In this document: one piece after another, positions 17,662 through 27,187 of the stretch | Layout: each line of letters begins with the position of its first letter | Position numbering within the stretch: position 1 is the stretch's first letter | Origin: Arcticibacter sp045629565 | Lineage (GTDB): Bacteria > Bacteroidota > Bacteroidia > Sphingobacteriales > Sphingobacteriaceae | Assembly (NCBI RefSeq): GCF_045629565.1 | Contig: NZ_JAZQRL010000027.1 | Coordinates: 4,146-68,145, forward strand | Length of the DNA: 64,000 nucleotides | Direction of reading: 5' to 3' | Notes under the pieces: generated by a model | What the model saw: only the letters and a program-made list of their open reading frames with translations | Databases searched by the model: none | What the model was told of the DNA's origin: nothing | Position numbers and translations under genes: made by a program

Positions 17662-18756
17662 TTATTCTGGGATCAGTGTTTTCCAGCTGGAGGAGATCCG
17701 CTCCGGTGAGTTGGCTATGTTGATTGATCTGCAGTTTTGAGATAGTCTGGTCCTGAGTGATGTATCCTGGAGTATTTTTAAAATTGATGTACTTAAAAGC
17801 TCAGGATTATTATTTTCAATCAGTAATCCATTCCAATTGTTCTTGATAATTTCCGACGGCCCATATTGGCAATCGACGGAAACACAGGGACATCCAAGAC
17901 TCATCGCTTCGATCAAAGCATTTGGGTATCCCTCATTTCTCGAAGACAAAACAAATAATTCAGCCTGGGTATAGTAATCCTGAAGATTAGATTTAAATCC
18001 GACCAGCTTGATATGATCTTCCATCTTCAGATCATGAATCTGCTTAAGCAGCTTTTCGCGTTCTGAGCCTTCTCCCGATATAATCAGATCAACATCTTTC
18101 AGGTCCATTTTGCTATAGACATCAATCAACACATCAAATCCTTTGACATAATCCAACCGGCCCACGCTGAGAATAAATTTTCTGTCATAAACACGGTCCG
18201 TAGTGGCATGGCCAAATTGGTTGATCGGATTGTTTATAATCTTGTAATTGTTCAATTTCCTGAACATCCTGTTTTTTTTAAAAGATCCAATCATGCCCCC
18301 TGAGGGAACAACTATCGCCAAGGCCCGACTGTATGCGACATAGGAAATAAATGAGGTAAATAAGCCAAATGTATTTACAGTATGATCAGGAGTGGTTCTT
18401 TCGGACACCACATACGGTACCCTGCAAAGAATACAGGATATTCCGGTCCAGATGTTAACTGATGTAGTAAAAGAGATCACGCATCTCGGCCTTTCTTTTA
18501 TCAGAAAATAGACAAACTTGACAAACGTAACAGCGGCAAACCATATTCTGGCGAGAATATCAGTTCTCGAATTTCTGCGCAACAGGGTTATCAGCTTAAT
18601 ATTCGAGTCTAAAGAATAGGCTTGTTCGGCAGCGTTCAAGCATACCACCACAACTTCAAGCCCTTGTTTATGAAAGTGATTACCTAAATTTACAATCACC
18701 CTCTCAGCGCCGCCGCCCTGCAGTGAATTGATAGCTAAGAAAACTTTTGTCCTCAC
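17662..18756 (-). CDS. Glycosyltransferase family 4 (PglJ/PglH-like ending)
   Basis: 364 aa. The acceptor loop is NSLQGGGAERVIVNLGNHF; donor domain has ILSVGRLDYVKGFDVLIDVY and SSRNEGYPNALIEAMSLGCPCVSVDCQYGPSEII. The CxYGPSEI ending is frequent in N-acetylhexosaminyl-type GT4 enzymes of glycan assembly. One hydrophobic segment near residue 75-90 may rest on the membrane. Fifty bp separate it from the aminotransferase downstream. Confidence 0.87.
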   Translation of the reverse strand: MRTKVFLAINSLQGGGAERVIVNLGNHFHKQGLEVVVVCLNAAEQAYSLDSNIKLITLLRRNSRTDILARIWFAAVTFVKFVYFLIKERPRCVISFTTSVNIWTGISCILCRVPYVVSERTTPDHTVNTFGLFTSFISYVAYSRALAIVVPSGGMIGSFKKNRMFRKLNNYKIINNPINQFGHATTDRVYDRKFILSVGRLDYVKGFDVLIDVYSKMDLKDVDLIISGEGSEREKLLKQIHDLKMEDHIKLVGFKSNLQDYYTQAELFVLSSRNEGYPNALIEAMSLGCPCVSVDCQYGPSEIIKNNWNGLLIENNNPELLSTSILKILQDTSLRTRLSQNCRSINIANSPERISSSWKTLIPE

Positions 18757-18800
18757 TGTTTATGAAATAAACAACATATCCATCTCTATGTACCCTATTG

Positions 18801-19661
18801 CTAAAATATCGACCTCATTGTTTGGACCGCGTTTGTAAATCGAGTGTTCCGTACCTCGAATAAAAAATAGCGTCTGAGATAGAATATGAATAAGGCAAGC
18901 TTTTGGGAAAAATTATGATGGAAATTATTTATGATAATATTAAAATCACTTAGCTGTTTCTTCCTTAAGAACTCCGCACTTTTCATGCTCCAGACCCCAC
19001 CTTTGTGCTTTCTGTAACAACTCATGACTTCCGGAATCACATAGATCTTTTTTCGGGAATGAAATGTTGCAAAAAGTTTTAAAAACTTGTCTGCTGCATT
19101 ACAGTTCAGGTACCACTCCTGATCAAACAGATCTACAATACAGTCCTTTCTTACCACTAACGATGAAGTAGCTGTTTCAGCTTGCCTGTTAACAATGAGA
19201 TCATTATAATCATATTCCAGCATAACAGGGTTAGGATTGACATATAGGAGATTGCCCGGGCTGTCAATTTCTTTATAATAGTGACAGCAGATAACGTAGT
19301 CGGGATTATCTTCCAAAAAGTCTACCTGTTTCTGGAGTTTGTTAGAGTTGGTCCAAAAATCATCTCCATCGCAAAATGCAATGTACTTTCCCTTAGCTGC
19401 TTTAATGGTTCTGATTGCATTATTGTTAGCTCCTACATTACTTGTTGATGTGATTAACTGTATTCTATCCGGATACTTCGATGCATATTCATCCAAGATA
19501 GCTCTTGTTCCGTCACTAGAACAATCCTCTCCAATTAATATCTCATACTTAAAATCAGTACGCTGCATTAAAAAGCCTTCAACGGCATTTGATATAAATT
19601 TTTCGTGATTATACGTTATGCAACATACGCTAATCATCACTTCAGGAGTATTTGGTTCCAT
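18801..19661 (-). CDS. Glycosyltransferase family 2
   Basis: 286 aa. GT-A signature: ISVCCITYNHEKFISNAVEGFL, ILIGEDCSSDGTRAIL, and IAFCDGDDFWTNSNKLQKQVDFL, in which DGDD binds the nucleotide-metal. The C-terminal quarter is basic and hydrophobic, probably membrane-associated. Its start codon immediately follows the stop of the aminotransferase at 19662, so coupling by re-initiation is likely. Confidence 0.87.
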   Translation of the reverse strand: MEPNTPEVMISVCCITYNHEKFISNAVEGFLMQRTDFKYEILIGEDCSSDGTRAILDEYASKYPDRIQLITSTSNVGANNNAIRTIKAAKGKYIAFCDGDDFWTNSNKLQKQVDFLEDNPDYVICCHYYKEIDSPGNLLYVNPNPVMLEYDYNDLIVNRQAETATSSLVVRKDCIVDLFDQEWYLNCNAADKFLKLFATFHSRKKIYVIPEVMSCYRKHKGGVWSMKSAEFLRKKQLSDFNIIINNFHHNFSQKLALFIFYLRRYFLFEVRNTRFTNAVQTMRSIF

Positions 19662-20831
19662 CTATAAATTGATTTTGCTATCGCTTAAAATTGTTGCTAT
19701 CTCTTTCTCTAACAGAATGGTTTCCGGCGATGCACTAATAACAGCCGAAGAGGCGTAGTTTTGAGTTCTTAACATGATTCTGGCAATCATTTCAGTGTCC
19801 GAAGAAGTAAGTGTGTGGTAGAGCGGTAAACAAACTACTCTCTTGACGACAGATTCGCAAACCGGTAAACTTGGCTTAGACACATAAGGCAGCGTTGCCA
19901 GCGATGGATAGAAATATCGCCTGCAATATATCTTTTCCTGTGCCAGAACCTCCATACATCTCAGCATTAATGCTTCGGAAGCGAACAGAACTGGGAAATA
20001 AGCAAAATTATAATCCCTCTCATCATTTAACTCCTGGAAACTCACATCCAAACCGCTGAGGATCTCCCTGTAGTGCAGATAGAGCTCCTTTCTTTTACTT
20101 AAAATCTCGTCAATGTGGTTAAGATTGCATAAACCCATGGCTGCATGAAACTCGCTATTCTTTCCATTAATACCCAGTTCAGCAAAGTCATCGGGACCAT
20201 TGTGTCCAAAGTTTCTGATAAAAGCCATCTTCTTTAGCAGTTCAGGGCACTGGGTAAAAACGGCGCCGCCTTCAACCGTGTGAAAAAGTTTAGTGGCGTG
20301 GAAACTCGTTGTACTGATATCTCCATATTCGAAAACAGATCTGCCTTTATATTTAACTCCGAAGCAATGAGCGGCGTCATAGATAACCTTCAACCCATGA
20401 CGTGCAGCAATGTCCTGAATGGCATCAATATTACAAGGAACGCCAAAAACATGGGTCGCCAGGATAGCGGAAGTTTCAGGAGTTATCGCTGCCTCTATAT
20501 TTGCTGGATTAATATTGAATGTACCGGGTTTAATGTCTACAAAAACAGGATTGCATCCCTCCCATACTATGCTGCTGGTTGTGGCCACATAGGAGAACGG
20601 AGTGGTAATAATATCACCCTGTAGCCCAAGTGCCTTTATAGCAATCTGGAGAGCCATCGTGCCGTTCGAAATATATAACATATGATCCAGGTTGAGGTAT
20701 CTCTTTAACCTCAGCTCCAACTCGTTGACCAGGGGACCGTTATTGGTGAGCCATTGACGTTCCCAAATACTATTGATGTAGCTGTCGTACTCCTTTATCT
20801 GCGGAAGGTACGGTTTGGTAACTGGTATCAT
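19662..20831 (-). CDS. DegT-type PLP aminotransferase, VioA/FdtB-like
   Basis: 389 aa. MIPVTKPYLPQIKEYDSYI followed by ERQWLTNNGPLV matches the VioA/FdtB/QdtB group, which aminates dTDP- or UDP-4-keto (or 3-keto)-6-deoxy sugars. PLP residues: YISNGTMALQ, VIYDAAHCFG, and Schiff-base lysine in SFHATKLFHTVEGG. Its start overlaps the stop of the flippase gene by 4 bp (ATGA). As a second transaminase it could make a different amino sugar from the copy at 16316-17611, for example Qui4N; no dTDP-glucose pathway genes lie in this window, so dTDP-4-keto-6-deoxyglucose would have to come from elsewhere. Confidence 0.87.
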   Translation of the reverse strand: MIPVTKPYLPQIKEYDSYINSIWERQWLTNNGPLVNELELRLKRYLNLDHMLYISNGTMALQIAIKALGLQGDIITTPFSYVATTSSIVWEGCNPVFVDIKPGTFNINPANIEAAITPETSAILATHVFGVPCNIDAIQDIAARHGLKVIYDAAHCFGVKYKGRSVFEYGDISTTSFHATKLFHTVEGGAVFTQCPELLKKMAFIRNFGHNGPDDFAELGINGKNSEFHAAMGLCNLNHIDEILSKRKELYLHYREILSGLDVSFQELNDERDYNFAYFPVLFASEALMLRCMEVLAQEKIYCRRYFYPSLATLPYVSKPSLPVCESVVKRVVCLPLYHTLTSSDTEMIARIMLRTQNYASSAVISASPETILLEKEIATILSDSKINL

Positions 20832-22270
20832 AATTTTAGAATTAGTTGTCTGAAATCTGAGATTGCTGAAAGCTTGGTAGCGTTAGCACTGAATAGATAA
20901 ATAATAATGTATATGGTGCTAACAAGTGTGATTCTGACCAGATCATTTGCCATCAAATCACTTACTAAATATCTATCGCCAAAGACACAAATGAAACCAG
21001 TTAAGATTGATAGAGAAATAGAGGGTAATAAGTCAATAATCTGTTCTTTAACAGGGTACCCGATAATTTTACCGCTATAGATCGAGTTGATATAATAGCC
21101 TATGAAACTGTAACCTAACTGGAAAAATAATAGCCCATAAATGCCGAGAGGGATGACACATATGATCCCGATTACACTGCTTACCTTCTTTATAACTTCC
21201 AGCTTTAAAAAAAGATCACTTCTCCCTTTTACTTTTAAAATATTCAGATTAAATGAATGAAGGGGATACATGATGCCTGCAGCACACAGAATTCTGAAAT
21301 AGGGAACCGCTGGTAGCCATCGCTCTGTCAACAAAATCCGGAAAAGAGGTTCGGCAATTAATATTAAAATAATCAGCATAGGCGCATTCCAAAACACAAC
21401 CTGCTTTAAAATTCGCTTATAAACCATCTTGAGTCTGTGGTTATCGTCAGAAATGGAAGCAAACATAGGGTAAGTCACCTTATTCATGGCGGCTGCTAAA
21501 TTGCTGACGGGGAATTGACTCATTGAATCAGCTCTGGAATAAAATCCTAATTGCGTTGCAGAATAATATTTACCGATGATAATGACATAAATATTTTGGT
21601 AAAGCGTTTCAAGCAGACCCGACAAAGTCATTTTATATCCAAAATTAAAATGGCGTTTAAAGCTGTTTTTGTCAAAGATGAATTCTGGTCTCCAATCTGA
21701 AAACATCCAATGCATAAGAGCTAGCAAAAATGAACTGAACAAACTCATCCAAACTAAGCTCCACACTCCGAATCCGGCCTTTGCTATCACAATGCCGAGG
21801 ATGCCCGAGCCGACAATTGCAGGAATCTGCATAAATGCCTGAATTTTAAAATTCATCATTTTAATAAAGCGCGTATTGTGAACACCGTAACTGGCGTTAA
21901 TAATAAAAGAGATACCAGTAACTCGGATGATATCGACCAAAATATCTTGCTTGTAAAATGAGGCTATCAACGGTGCCACAAAGAAAAGCATTGCATAAAC
22001 TACAACACTTCCCGCCAAATTAAATAGAAAGACGGTGGAGTAATCACTCTGATCAACCTCGGCAGACCGGATCAGAGAGGATGTAAGTCCACTATCCATC
22101 AAAGAACTTCCAACAGCTATAAACACATAGACCATTGCCACAAGTCCGAACTCTTCGGGTCCCAGTAAACGGGCTAAAACGATACCGATAACTAAGCTGA
22201 CTAGTTTTGCTCCGAATTGCTGAATAAATGACCAACCGATCCCCGCAATTGCTGTCTCCCTAAAACTCAT
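20828..22270 (-). CDS. wzx: MOP-superfamily polysaccharide flippase (Wzx, WzxC/TuaB-like)
   Basis: 480 aa with about 12-14 hydrophobic helices. N terminus GWSFIQQFGAKLVSLVIGIVLARLLGPEEFGLVAMV is the classic opening of Wzx exporters of the WzxC/TuaB type. SSLIRS and YSRADSMSQFPVSNL are further family landmarks. It would flip undecaprenyl-linked repeat units to the periplasmic face for Wzy. It overlaps the aminotransferase start by 4 bp and lies 15 bp after the epimerase gene. Confidence 0.9.
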   Translation of the reverse strand: MSFRETAIAGIGWSFIQQFGAKLVSLVIGIVLARLLGPEEFGLVAMVYVFIAVGSSLMDSGLTSSLIRSAEVDQSDYSTVFLFNLAGSVVVYAMLFFVAPLIASFYKQDILVDIIRVTGISFIINASYGVHNTRFIKMMNFKIQAFMQIPAIVGSGILGIVIAKAGFGVWSLVWMSLFSSFLLALMHWMFSDWRPEFIFDKNSFKRHFNFGYKMTLSGLLETLYQNIYVIIIGKYYSATQLGFYSRADSMSQFPVSNLAAAMNKVTYPMFASISDDNHRLKMVYKRILKQVVFWNAPMLIILILIAEPLFRILLTERWLPAVPYFRILCAAGIMYPLHSFNLNILKVKGRSDLFLKLEVIKKVSSVIGIICVIPLGIYGLLFFQLGYSFIGYYINSIYSGKIIGYPVKEQIIDLLPSISLSILTGFICVFGDRYLVSDLMANDLVRITLVSTIYIIIYLFSANATKLSAISDFRQLILKL

Positions 22271-22285
22271 TTTACACCTTCGGAG

Positions 22286-23332
22286 TTAGAGCTCAACCAG
22301 CGGCGTAGTCCTCTCCGCTTCACCTTCTTTTATGAACCAGTCGACGGTCTCTCTCAATCCTGTTTCGAAACTGAAGAGAGGTCTGTAATGGAGTAATCTT
22401 TGCGCCTTTTCGATAGCTGCAAGTGAATGAGGGATATCCCCGGCCCGCTCAGGCCCATACTCCGGAAAAATATCGGCTATTTGCGGATCCAATTTTGACA
22501 ATGTGGCCTTAATCTCTGCCACGAGTTCATTTAAGGTCGTCTGCTGTCCATATGCCACATTGTAAACTTCGTTGATGGCAGCACTTGAGTCTGTAAGTGC
22601 TGCTTTTATATTCATTTGAAGCACGTTATCGATGTAAGTGAAGTCCCTGGAGTAATTTCCGTCACCGTGTATTACCGGTTTGGTACCCTTCATCAACATC
22701 TTTATAAACCTGGGTATCACTGCCGAGTAGGCGCCTTCAGGGTTTTGTCTCGGACCAAAGACATTGAAATATCTCAGTCCTATTAACTCCATTTTATAAG
22801 TCTTGGAAAATACATCCGCATACAACTCATTAACATACTTGGTTACGGCATAGGGGGACAATGGTTTTCCTATTCTATCTTCGCTCTTAGGTAGTTCAGT
22901 GCTGTCGCCGTAAGTTGAGGACGATGCTGCATAGATGATGCGCATTACACCTTCATCCCGGCCAGCAACCAACATATTAATAAAGCCCGAAACGTTCACC
23001 TCATTACTCATCAAAGGGTCGTTTACTGAGCGGGGAACCGACCCCAAGGCAGCCTCATGAAACACAATATTTATATCCTTAACGGCATCTCTGCAGGTAG
23101 CTAAATCGCGGATGTCACCCTCCAGAAGTTCAAAATTTGGATATTGCCAAAAGCTGTCCAGATTCTTTCTGAACCCAGTGGAGAAGTTATCGAGCACGCG
23201 AACTTTGCCTGCGGAGTACTTAAGAAGGTACTCAACCAGGTGAGAGCCTATAAATCCGGCTCCCCCTGTTACCAAAAAGTTCAAAGTTGAAAGATCTTTA
23301 TCCTCATGATGAGAAGACAGCTGCGTTTTCAT
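22286..23332 (-). CDS. UDP-N-acetylhexosamine(-uronate) C4-epimerase, WbpP/TviC-like
   Basis: 348 aa from ATG 23332; the earlier start at 23362 would overlap the dehydrogenase by 14 bp. SDR with LVTGGAGFIGSHLVEYLLKY, the insertion SFWQYPNFELLEGDIRD, AASSSTYGDSTELPKSED and SPYAVTKYVNE (YxxxK), and NVFGPRQNPEGAYSAVIP. These are hallmarks of WbpP/TviC/Gne, which interconvert UDP-GlcNAc and UDP-GalNAc or their uronic acids. With the TviB/WbpO-like dehydrogenase directly upstream this is the same two-step pair used for UDP-GalNAcA in Vi antigen. Confidence 0.88.
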   Translation of the reverse strand: MKTQLSSHHEDKDLSTLNFLVTGGAGFIGSHLVEYLLKYSAGKVRVLDNFSTGFRKNLDSFWQYPNFELLEGDIRDLATCRDAVKDINIVFHEAALGSVPRSVNDPLMSNEVNVSGFINMLVAGRDEGVMRIIYAASSSTYGDSTELPKSEDRIGKPLSPYAVTKYVNELYADVFSKTYKMELIGLRYFNVFGPRQNPEGAYSAVIPRFIKMLMKGTKPVIHGDGNYSRDFTYIDNVLQMNIKAALTDSSAAINEVYNVAYGQQTTLNELVAEIKATLSKLDPQIADIFPEYGPERAGDIPHSLAAIEKAQRLLHYRPLFSFETGLRETVDWFIKEGEAERTTPLVEL

Positions 23333-23348
23333 AAATGTTTGGTTAGTT

Positions 23349-24650
23349 TTATAACCTTGCATGAACCATAGAATCAGGCAAGAAGGATTTAATGTCGTAA
23401 ATCACAGCCTCTGCTTTGCACAATGCAGATATATCAAGGTCAATAAATTCCTTGTGTGCTACGGCAAGGAGCACAGCGTCATATCTTTTCGGTACGAAAT
23501 CTCCGTTTTGGCAAATAATACCATATTCTTGCTTCACTTGCTTAGAGTCGGCCAGCGGATCATGTATGCATACCTTGACATGATATTCTTCCAGGCGTCT
23601 GATGATATCGATAACTTTGGTATTGCGTACATCAGGACAGTTCTCTTTGAACGTAAATCCCAATATCAACACCTCACTGTTGATCACATTCGTACCTTTT
23701 GATAGCATGCTCTTAACAAGTTGATCAGCTACATATGCACCCATACCGTCATTTACACGTCGGCCTGCCAGGATGATTTCGGGATAATAACCTATCTCCT
23801 GGGCCTTCTGAGCAAGGTAGTACGGGTCTACACCAATGCAATGTCCACCTACCAAACCAGGTCTGAAATTCAAGAAGTTCCACTTTGTGCCTGCCGCGTT
23901 TAAGACCTCTTGTGTATCTATACCGAGCTTATTGAATATCATCGCGAGTTCATTTACAAAGGCTATGTTGATATCACGCTGTGAGTTCTCGATAACTTTA
24001 GCAGCCTCTGCCACCTTTATCGATGATGCCTTGTATGTTCCGGCCGTAATTACAGAGCTGTATAGCTGATCAATTATATCCAACGAAGCTTCGGTCGATC
24101 CTGAGGTTATTTTACGTATCCTTGCTACAGTGTGTTCCTTATCACCAGGATTAATTCTTTCTGGAGAATAACCGACAAAGAAATTTTCGTTGAACGTCAG
24201 ACTTGATTGCCTTTCCAGAATAGGTACACATTCATCCTCTGTTACACCTGGATAAACCGTTGACTCATATATAACAATATCTCCGTCTTTTAACACGCTG
24301 CCCACCAATGTGCTGGCATGCAAGAGCGGGGTAAGATCAGGTCGTCTGTTTCGATCCACAGGAGTTGGCACCGTTACAATAAACATATTGCAGCTCTCGA
24401 GATACTGCTTATCGGTTGTGCAAAATAGTCCGGTAAGTGATGTACAATCAAAGCTCAGAACACCCTGCAATCCCTCCTCGTCAATCTCCCGTGTGTGATC
24501 AAAAGCTGATTTCAACTCCGATATCCTTTTGCTATTGATGTCATAACCTACTACCTTGTAACGCTTAGCAAATTCTACGGCCAGCGGCAAACCAACGTAG
24601 CCAAGTCCGATAACCCCAATCTTTTTGTTTTTTACTATTTGAGAACTCAT
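23349..24650 (-). CDS. Nucleotide-sugar 6-dehydrogenase, TviB/WbpO-like
   Basis: 433 aa from ATG 24650 (MSSQIVKNKKIGVIGLG); 19 residues upstream are unlike the family. N-terminal NAD site IGVIGLGYVGLPLAVEF, then VVGYDINSKRISELKSAFDHTREI, which is the UDP-N-acetylhexosamine form rather than UDP-glucose dehydrogenase. Catalytic Cys lies in GGHCIGVDPYYLAQKA. C-terminal Rossmann domain: VLILGFTFKENCPDVRNTKVIDI. It oxidises UDP-GlcNAc (or UDP-GalNAc) twice to the uronic acid. The epimerase follows 16 bp later. This gives the polymer an acidic N-acetylated residue. Confidence 0.9.
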   Translation of the reverse strand: MSSQIVKNKKIGVIGLGYVGLPLAVEFAKRYKVVGYDINSKRISELKSAFDHTREIDEEGLQGVLSFDCTSLTGLFCTTDKQYLESCNMFIVTVPTPVDRNRRPDLTPLLHASTLVGSVLKDGDIVIYESTVYPGVTEDECVPILERQSSLTFNENFFVGYSPERINPGDKEHTVARIRKITSGSTEASLDIIDQLYSSVITAGTYKASSIKVAEAAKVIENSQRDINIAFVNELAMIFNKLGIDTQEVLNAAGTKWNFLNFRPGLVGGHCIGVDPYYLAQKAQEIGYYPEIILAGRRVNDGMGAYVADQLVKSMLSKGTNVINSEVLILGFTFKENCPDVRNTKVIDIIRRLEEYHVKVCIHDPLADSKQVKQEYGIICQNGDFVPKRYDAVLLAVAHKEFIDLDISALCKAEAVIYDIKSFLPDSMVHARL

Positions 24651-24852
24651 AATTATTGCAGCATAAGATTTCTGGATAAAATTTTGATATAGCTTCGCTG
24701 TTCCCACTTACATGAGGGCGATTGGAGAATGAACACATTGAAGTATATGGCTTCGCCACTTCCACTTACATGGATACTCAGCCTAAATGAAAAGTATTAT
24801 TGGCAGCACACTGCGATATCAGGCAACATGAGCAGGAAACGCTCACTACAAT
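24651..24852 (-). other. Leader between wzc and the dehydrogenase gene
   Basis: A 202-bp gap in an otherwise tightly packed operon. It carries the imperfect direct repeat described separately and a weak ATTGG-rich stretch. No terminator or TAnnTTTG promoter was recognised. It separates the export genes from the sugar-synthesis genes and could hold a processing or regulatory site. Confidence 0.3.
24692..24772. repeat. Imperfect direct repeat, 23-bp units, 58-bp period
   Basis: The units lie at 24692-24714 and 24750-24772. They share GCTTCGC at the left and CCACTTACATG at the right, 19 of 23 positions identical. They lie between wzc and the dehydrogenase gene. Role unknown; could be a protein-binding pair, a remnant of duplication, or chance. 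Confidence 0.5.
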
Positions 24853-27144
24853 TTAATTGGTTAGCTCCTTTTTCTTGGCGCTGTCGGCAACATACTGGTA
24901 CCTGCCATAGCCATAAGCATTGCCATTCTCTCTTTTTGCATCGTTAAACACGACCTGCAAGTTTTTTAGCTTTTTATTTTCAGCAATATCACGTATAATT
25001 TCTAACTGGGAAATGTTGGTGAAATTATATCTCACCATATAGATGCTCGCATCTGTGTAAGGAGCAAGGCTGAATGCATCCGCAACTTGTCCGACCGGTG
25101 ATGTATCAACGATCACGTAGTCAAATCGATTTCGGAGTTCCTGTATTAATCCCGCTATCTTATAACTCATCAATAACTCTGAAGGATTTTCAGAAATGCT
25201 TCCGCTACCAATTACAGACAAATAAGGCGACTCCTCTGATGGAATAATGATATCATCAAGCTGAACGTCATCGGCATTCAGATAATCACTCAATCCAGTC
25301 GTTGCAGTTACACCCATGTATCGCAATAAATCTGGTTTCCGGAAGTCAAACTCAAGCAAGACAACGGTCTTATTAATAAATGCCATTGACATCCCAAGAT
25401 TGATACTAAAAAAAGTCTTTCCCTCGCCCTTCATACTGGAAGTAACTAAAAGTACCTGCGAGAAGTTATTGGGATTCATGAAACTAAGATTCATCCGTAT
25501 ATAGCGGAAAAGCTCCGAGATAGCCGTTCTGCTATCCTTCTTGATAATCAGCGCTTCCTCCTTCTTTTTTCTGCTCAGCTCCCCGAGTATACGAATGCCG
25601 TCGATTGACTTCACATCGGATATGTCCAATACTTTTGCGTTAATGGTATCTTTTAAATAAATCCCACATACTGGGAATATGATACCCGCTAAAAAAGAAC
25701 ACAAGTAAATTAAGTCAGACTTAGGACTTTCGGGTGTTGAGTTATAGGCAGGCTTATCTATGACCTGGGAATTCGGCACCGTAGATGATAATGATAGCGC
25801 GGTCTCCTCTCTCTTTTGTAGCAGGTAATGAAATAACCCTTCTTTAACCGCTTGAGCGCGGTTCCGTTCTAACAATCCTCTTTCCAGTACAGGCATCTTT
25901 TGAATTTCAGAAGTATATCTTGAATTGCTGGATACCAGACTATTCCGCTCCAGAACCAGGTTTCGTTTAACATTGGCAAGACTTTCCCTTATACTTGCTT
26001 TGATTCCAGTAAGCTGCTGATCTATTCCAAAAATTAGCGGGTTTTCGAGCCGCACACTCCTTAGCAAGCGCTGTTTTTCGAGCTGTAGGTCATTATACTT
26101 ACTCATTAGAGACGTTAAGGTCGCATCCTGTACCGTCAATGAACTGGGTACCAAATTATTACTATTACCTTTGAAGCGGAGATACTTTTCTATTGAATTA
26201 ATGACGCTGATCTGAACATCTGTAGCGGCCAGTCGTCGGCTGTAATCGCCGGAGTTCTGCACGCTGAACTGCGCGTCAGAGTTTAGATTGGTGACCATAT
26301 TTTGTTGCTTATAGCTCTCTACATCCTGGGCAACACTACTTAAATCTTCGGACAAGTATTTGAGCCGGTTATCGATAAAGTTTATCGTGCTCCTGGCAAT
26401 TATCCCCTTGTTATGCACGTTTTCCAGATTATATTTTTCAATCAACTTACTCATGATCTCAACGCCTCTCTGAGGAACTGCGTCCATCAGATTAAGTACG
26501 ATTGTATTTGCGTCTTTAGCAATGGGCATAATAACAAGCTTACTTAAACTATAGCTTTCAGCCATGGTATGAAGATCCCGAAATTCAATATGTACCGGTT
26601 GATCAAACTTAGCAAAGGCCGGACCCTTAAAAACTGTAATGGTGTAATCCTTCCGTTTTATAGGGCTTCCAAACGCATAGGTTTTACTAAAGGTGCTGTC
26701 GTTTAAAACAAACCGATTTCTATCCAGTATTTCTAGTGAAATTTTATTTTTCGCATAGGCTTCCCTGCTAAGACTATCAACTTTTACCTCAACGGGTAGT
26801 GCATCCCCATAAAGTTCTCTATTCTTTAAAAAACCTTTTGTAAAGTATTTAGTTTCGAGTGAGAGGTCTTCCAAAACCTTTATCAAAAGGTCCTTCGAAC
26901 GCAAAACTTCGATTTCATTCTGCACAGTGCTGAAGCTGTGAAACATATCCAAGTCGCTAAACGCAGATTCTTTTCCTTTTGCTTCAGAACCGTTACTTTC
27001 TTTGATGAGCAACGTACTGCTGATCTTATATTGAGGTGTAGACAGTATGAGATATACAGACGCTACACCAAGGCAGAATATGACAGATATTAGAAATACG
27101 TACCAGTATTTTAGGTATTTAAACAAGTCTTTCAAAATCTCCAT
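24853..27144 (-). CDS. wzc: Polysaccharide co-polymerase with tyrosine autokinase domain (Wzc)
   Basis: 763 aa. N-terminal Wzz domain: transmembrane helix at about 15-35, long periplasmic coiled-coil part, second transmembrane helix near 490. The cytoplasmic BY-kinase has Walker A SSMKGEGKTFFSINL, Walker A' VVLLEFDFRKPDL and Walker B VIVDTSPVG. The C terminus ends in a tyrosine cluster, NAYGYGRYQYVADSAKKK, the autophosphorylation tail. It controls chain length and export together with Wza, encoded 43 bp upstream. All parts look complete. Confidence 0.93.
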   Translation of the reverse strand: MEILKDLFKYLKYWYVFLISVIFCLGVASVYLILSTPQYKISSTLLIKESNGSEAKGKESAFSDLDMFHSFSTVQNEIEVLRSKDLLIKVLEDLSLETKYFTKGFLKNRELYGDALPVEVKVDSLSREAYAKNKISLEILDRNRFVLNDSTFSKTYAFGSPIKRKDYTITVFKGPAFAKFDQPVHIEFRDLHTMAESYSLSKLVIMPIAKDANTIVLNLMDAVPQRGVEIMSKLIEKYNLENVHNKGIIARSTINFIDNRLKYLSEDLSSVAQDVESYKQQNMVTNLNSDAQFSVQNSGDYSRRLAATDVQISVINSIEKYLRFKGNSNNLVPSSLTVQDATLTSLMSKYNDLQLEKQRLLRSVRLENPLIFGIDQQLTGIKASIRESLANVKRNLVLERNSLVSSNSRYTSEIQKMPVLERGLLERNRAQAVKEGLFHYLLQKREETALSLSSTVPNSQVIDKPAYNSTPESPKSDLIYLCSFLAGIIFPVCGIYLKDTINAKVLDISDVKSIDGIRILGELSRKKKEEALIIKKDSRTAISELFRYIRMNLSFMNPNNFSQVLLVTSSMKGEGKTFFSINLGMSMAFINKTVVLLEFDFRKPDLLRYMGVTATTGLSDYLNADDVQLDDIIIPSEESPYLSVIGSGSISENPSELLMSYKIAGLIQELRNRFDYVIVDTSPVGQVADAFSLAPYTDASIYMVRYNFTNISQLEIIRDIAENKKLKNLQVVFNDAKRENGNAYGYGRYQYVADSAKKKELTN

Positions 27145-27187
27145 CGTCTAGGTCAGTTAGGATAGTTTTAGATTAGGGTAGCCAACG

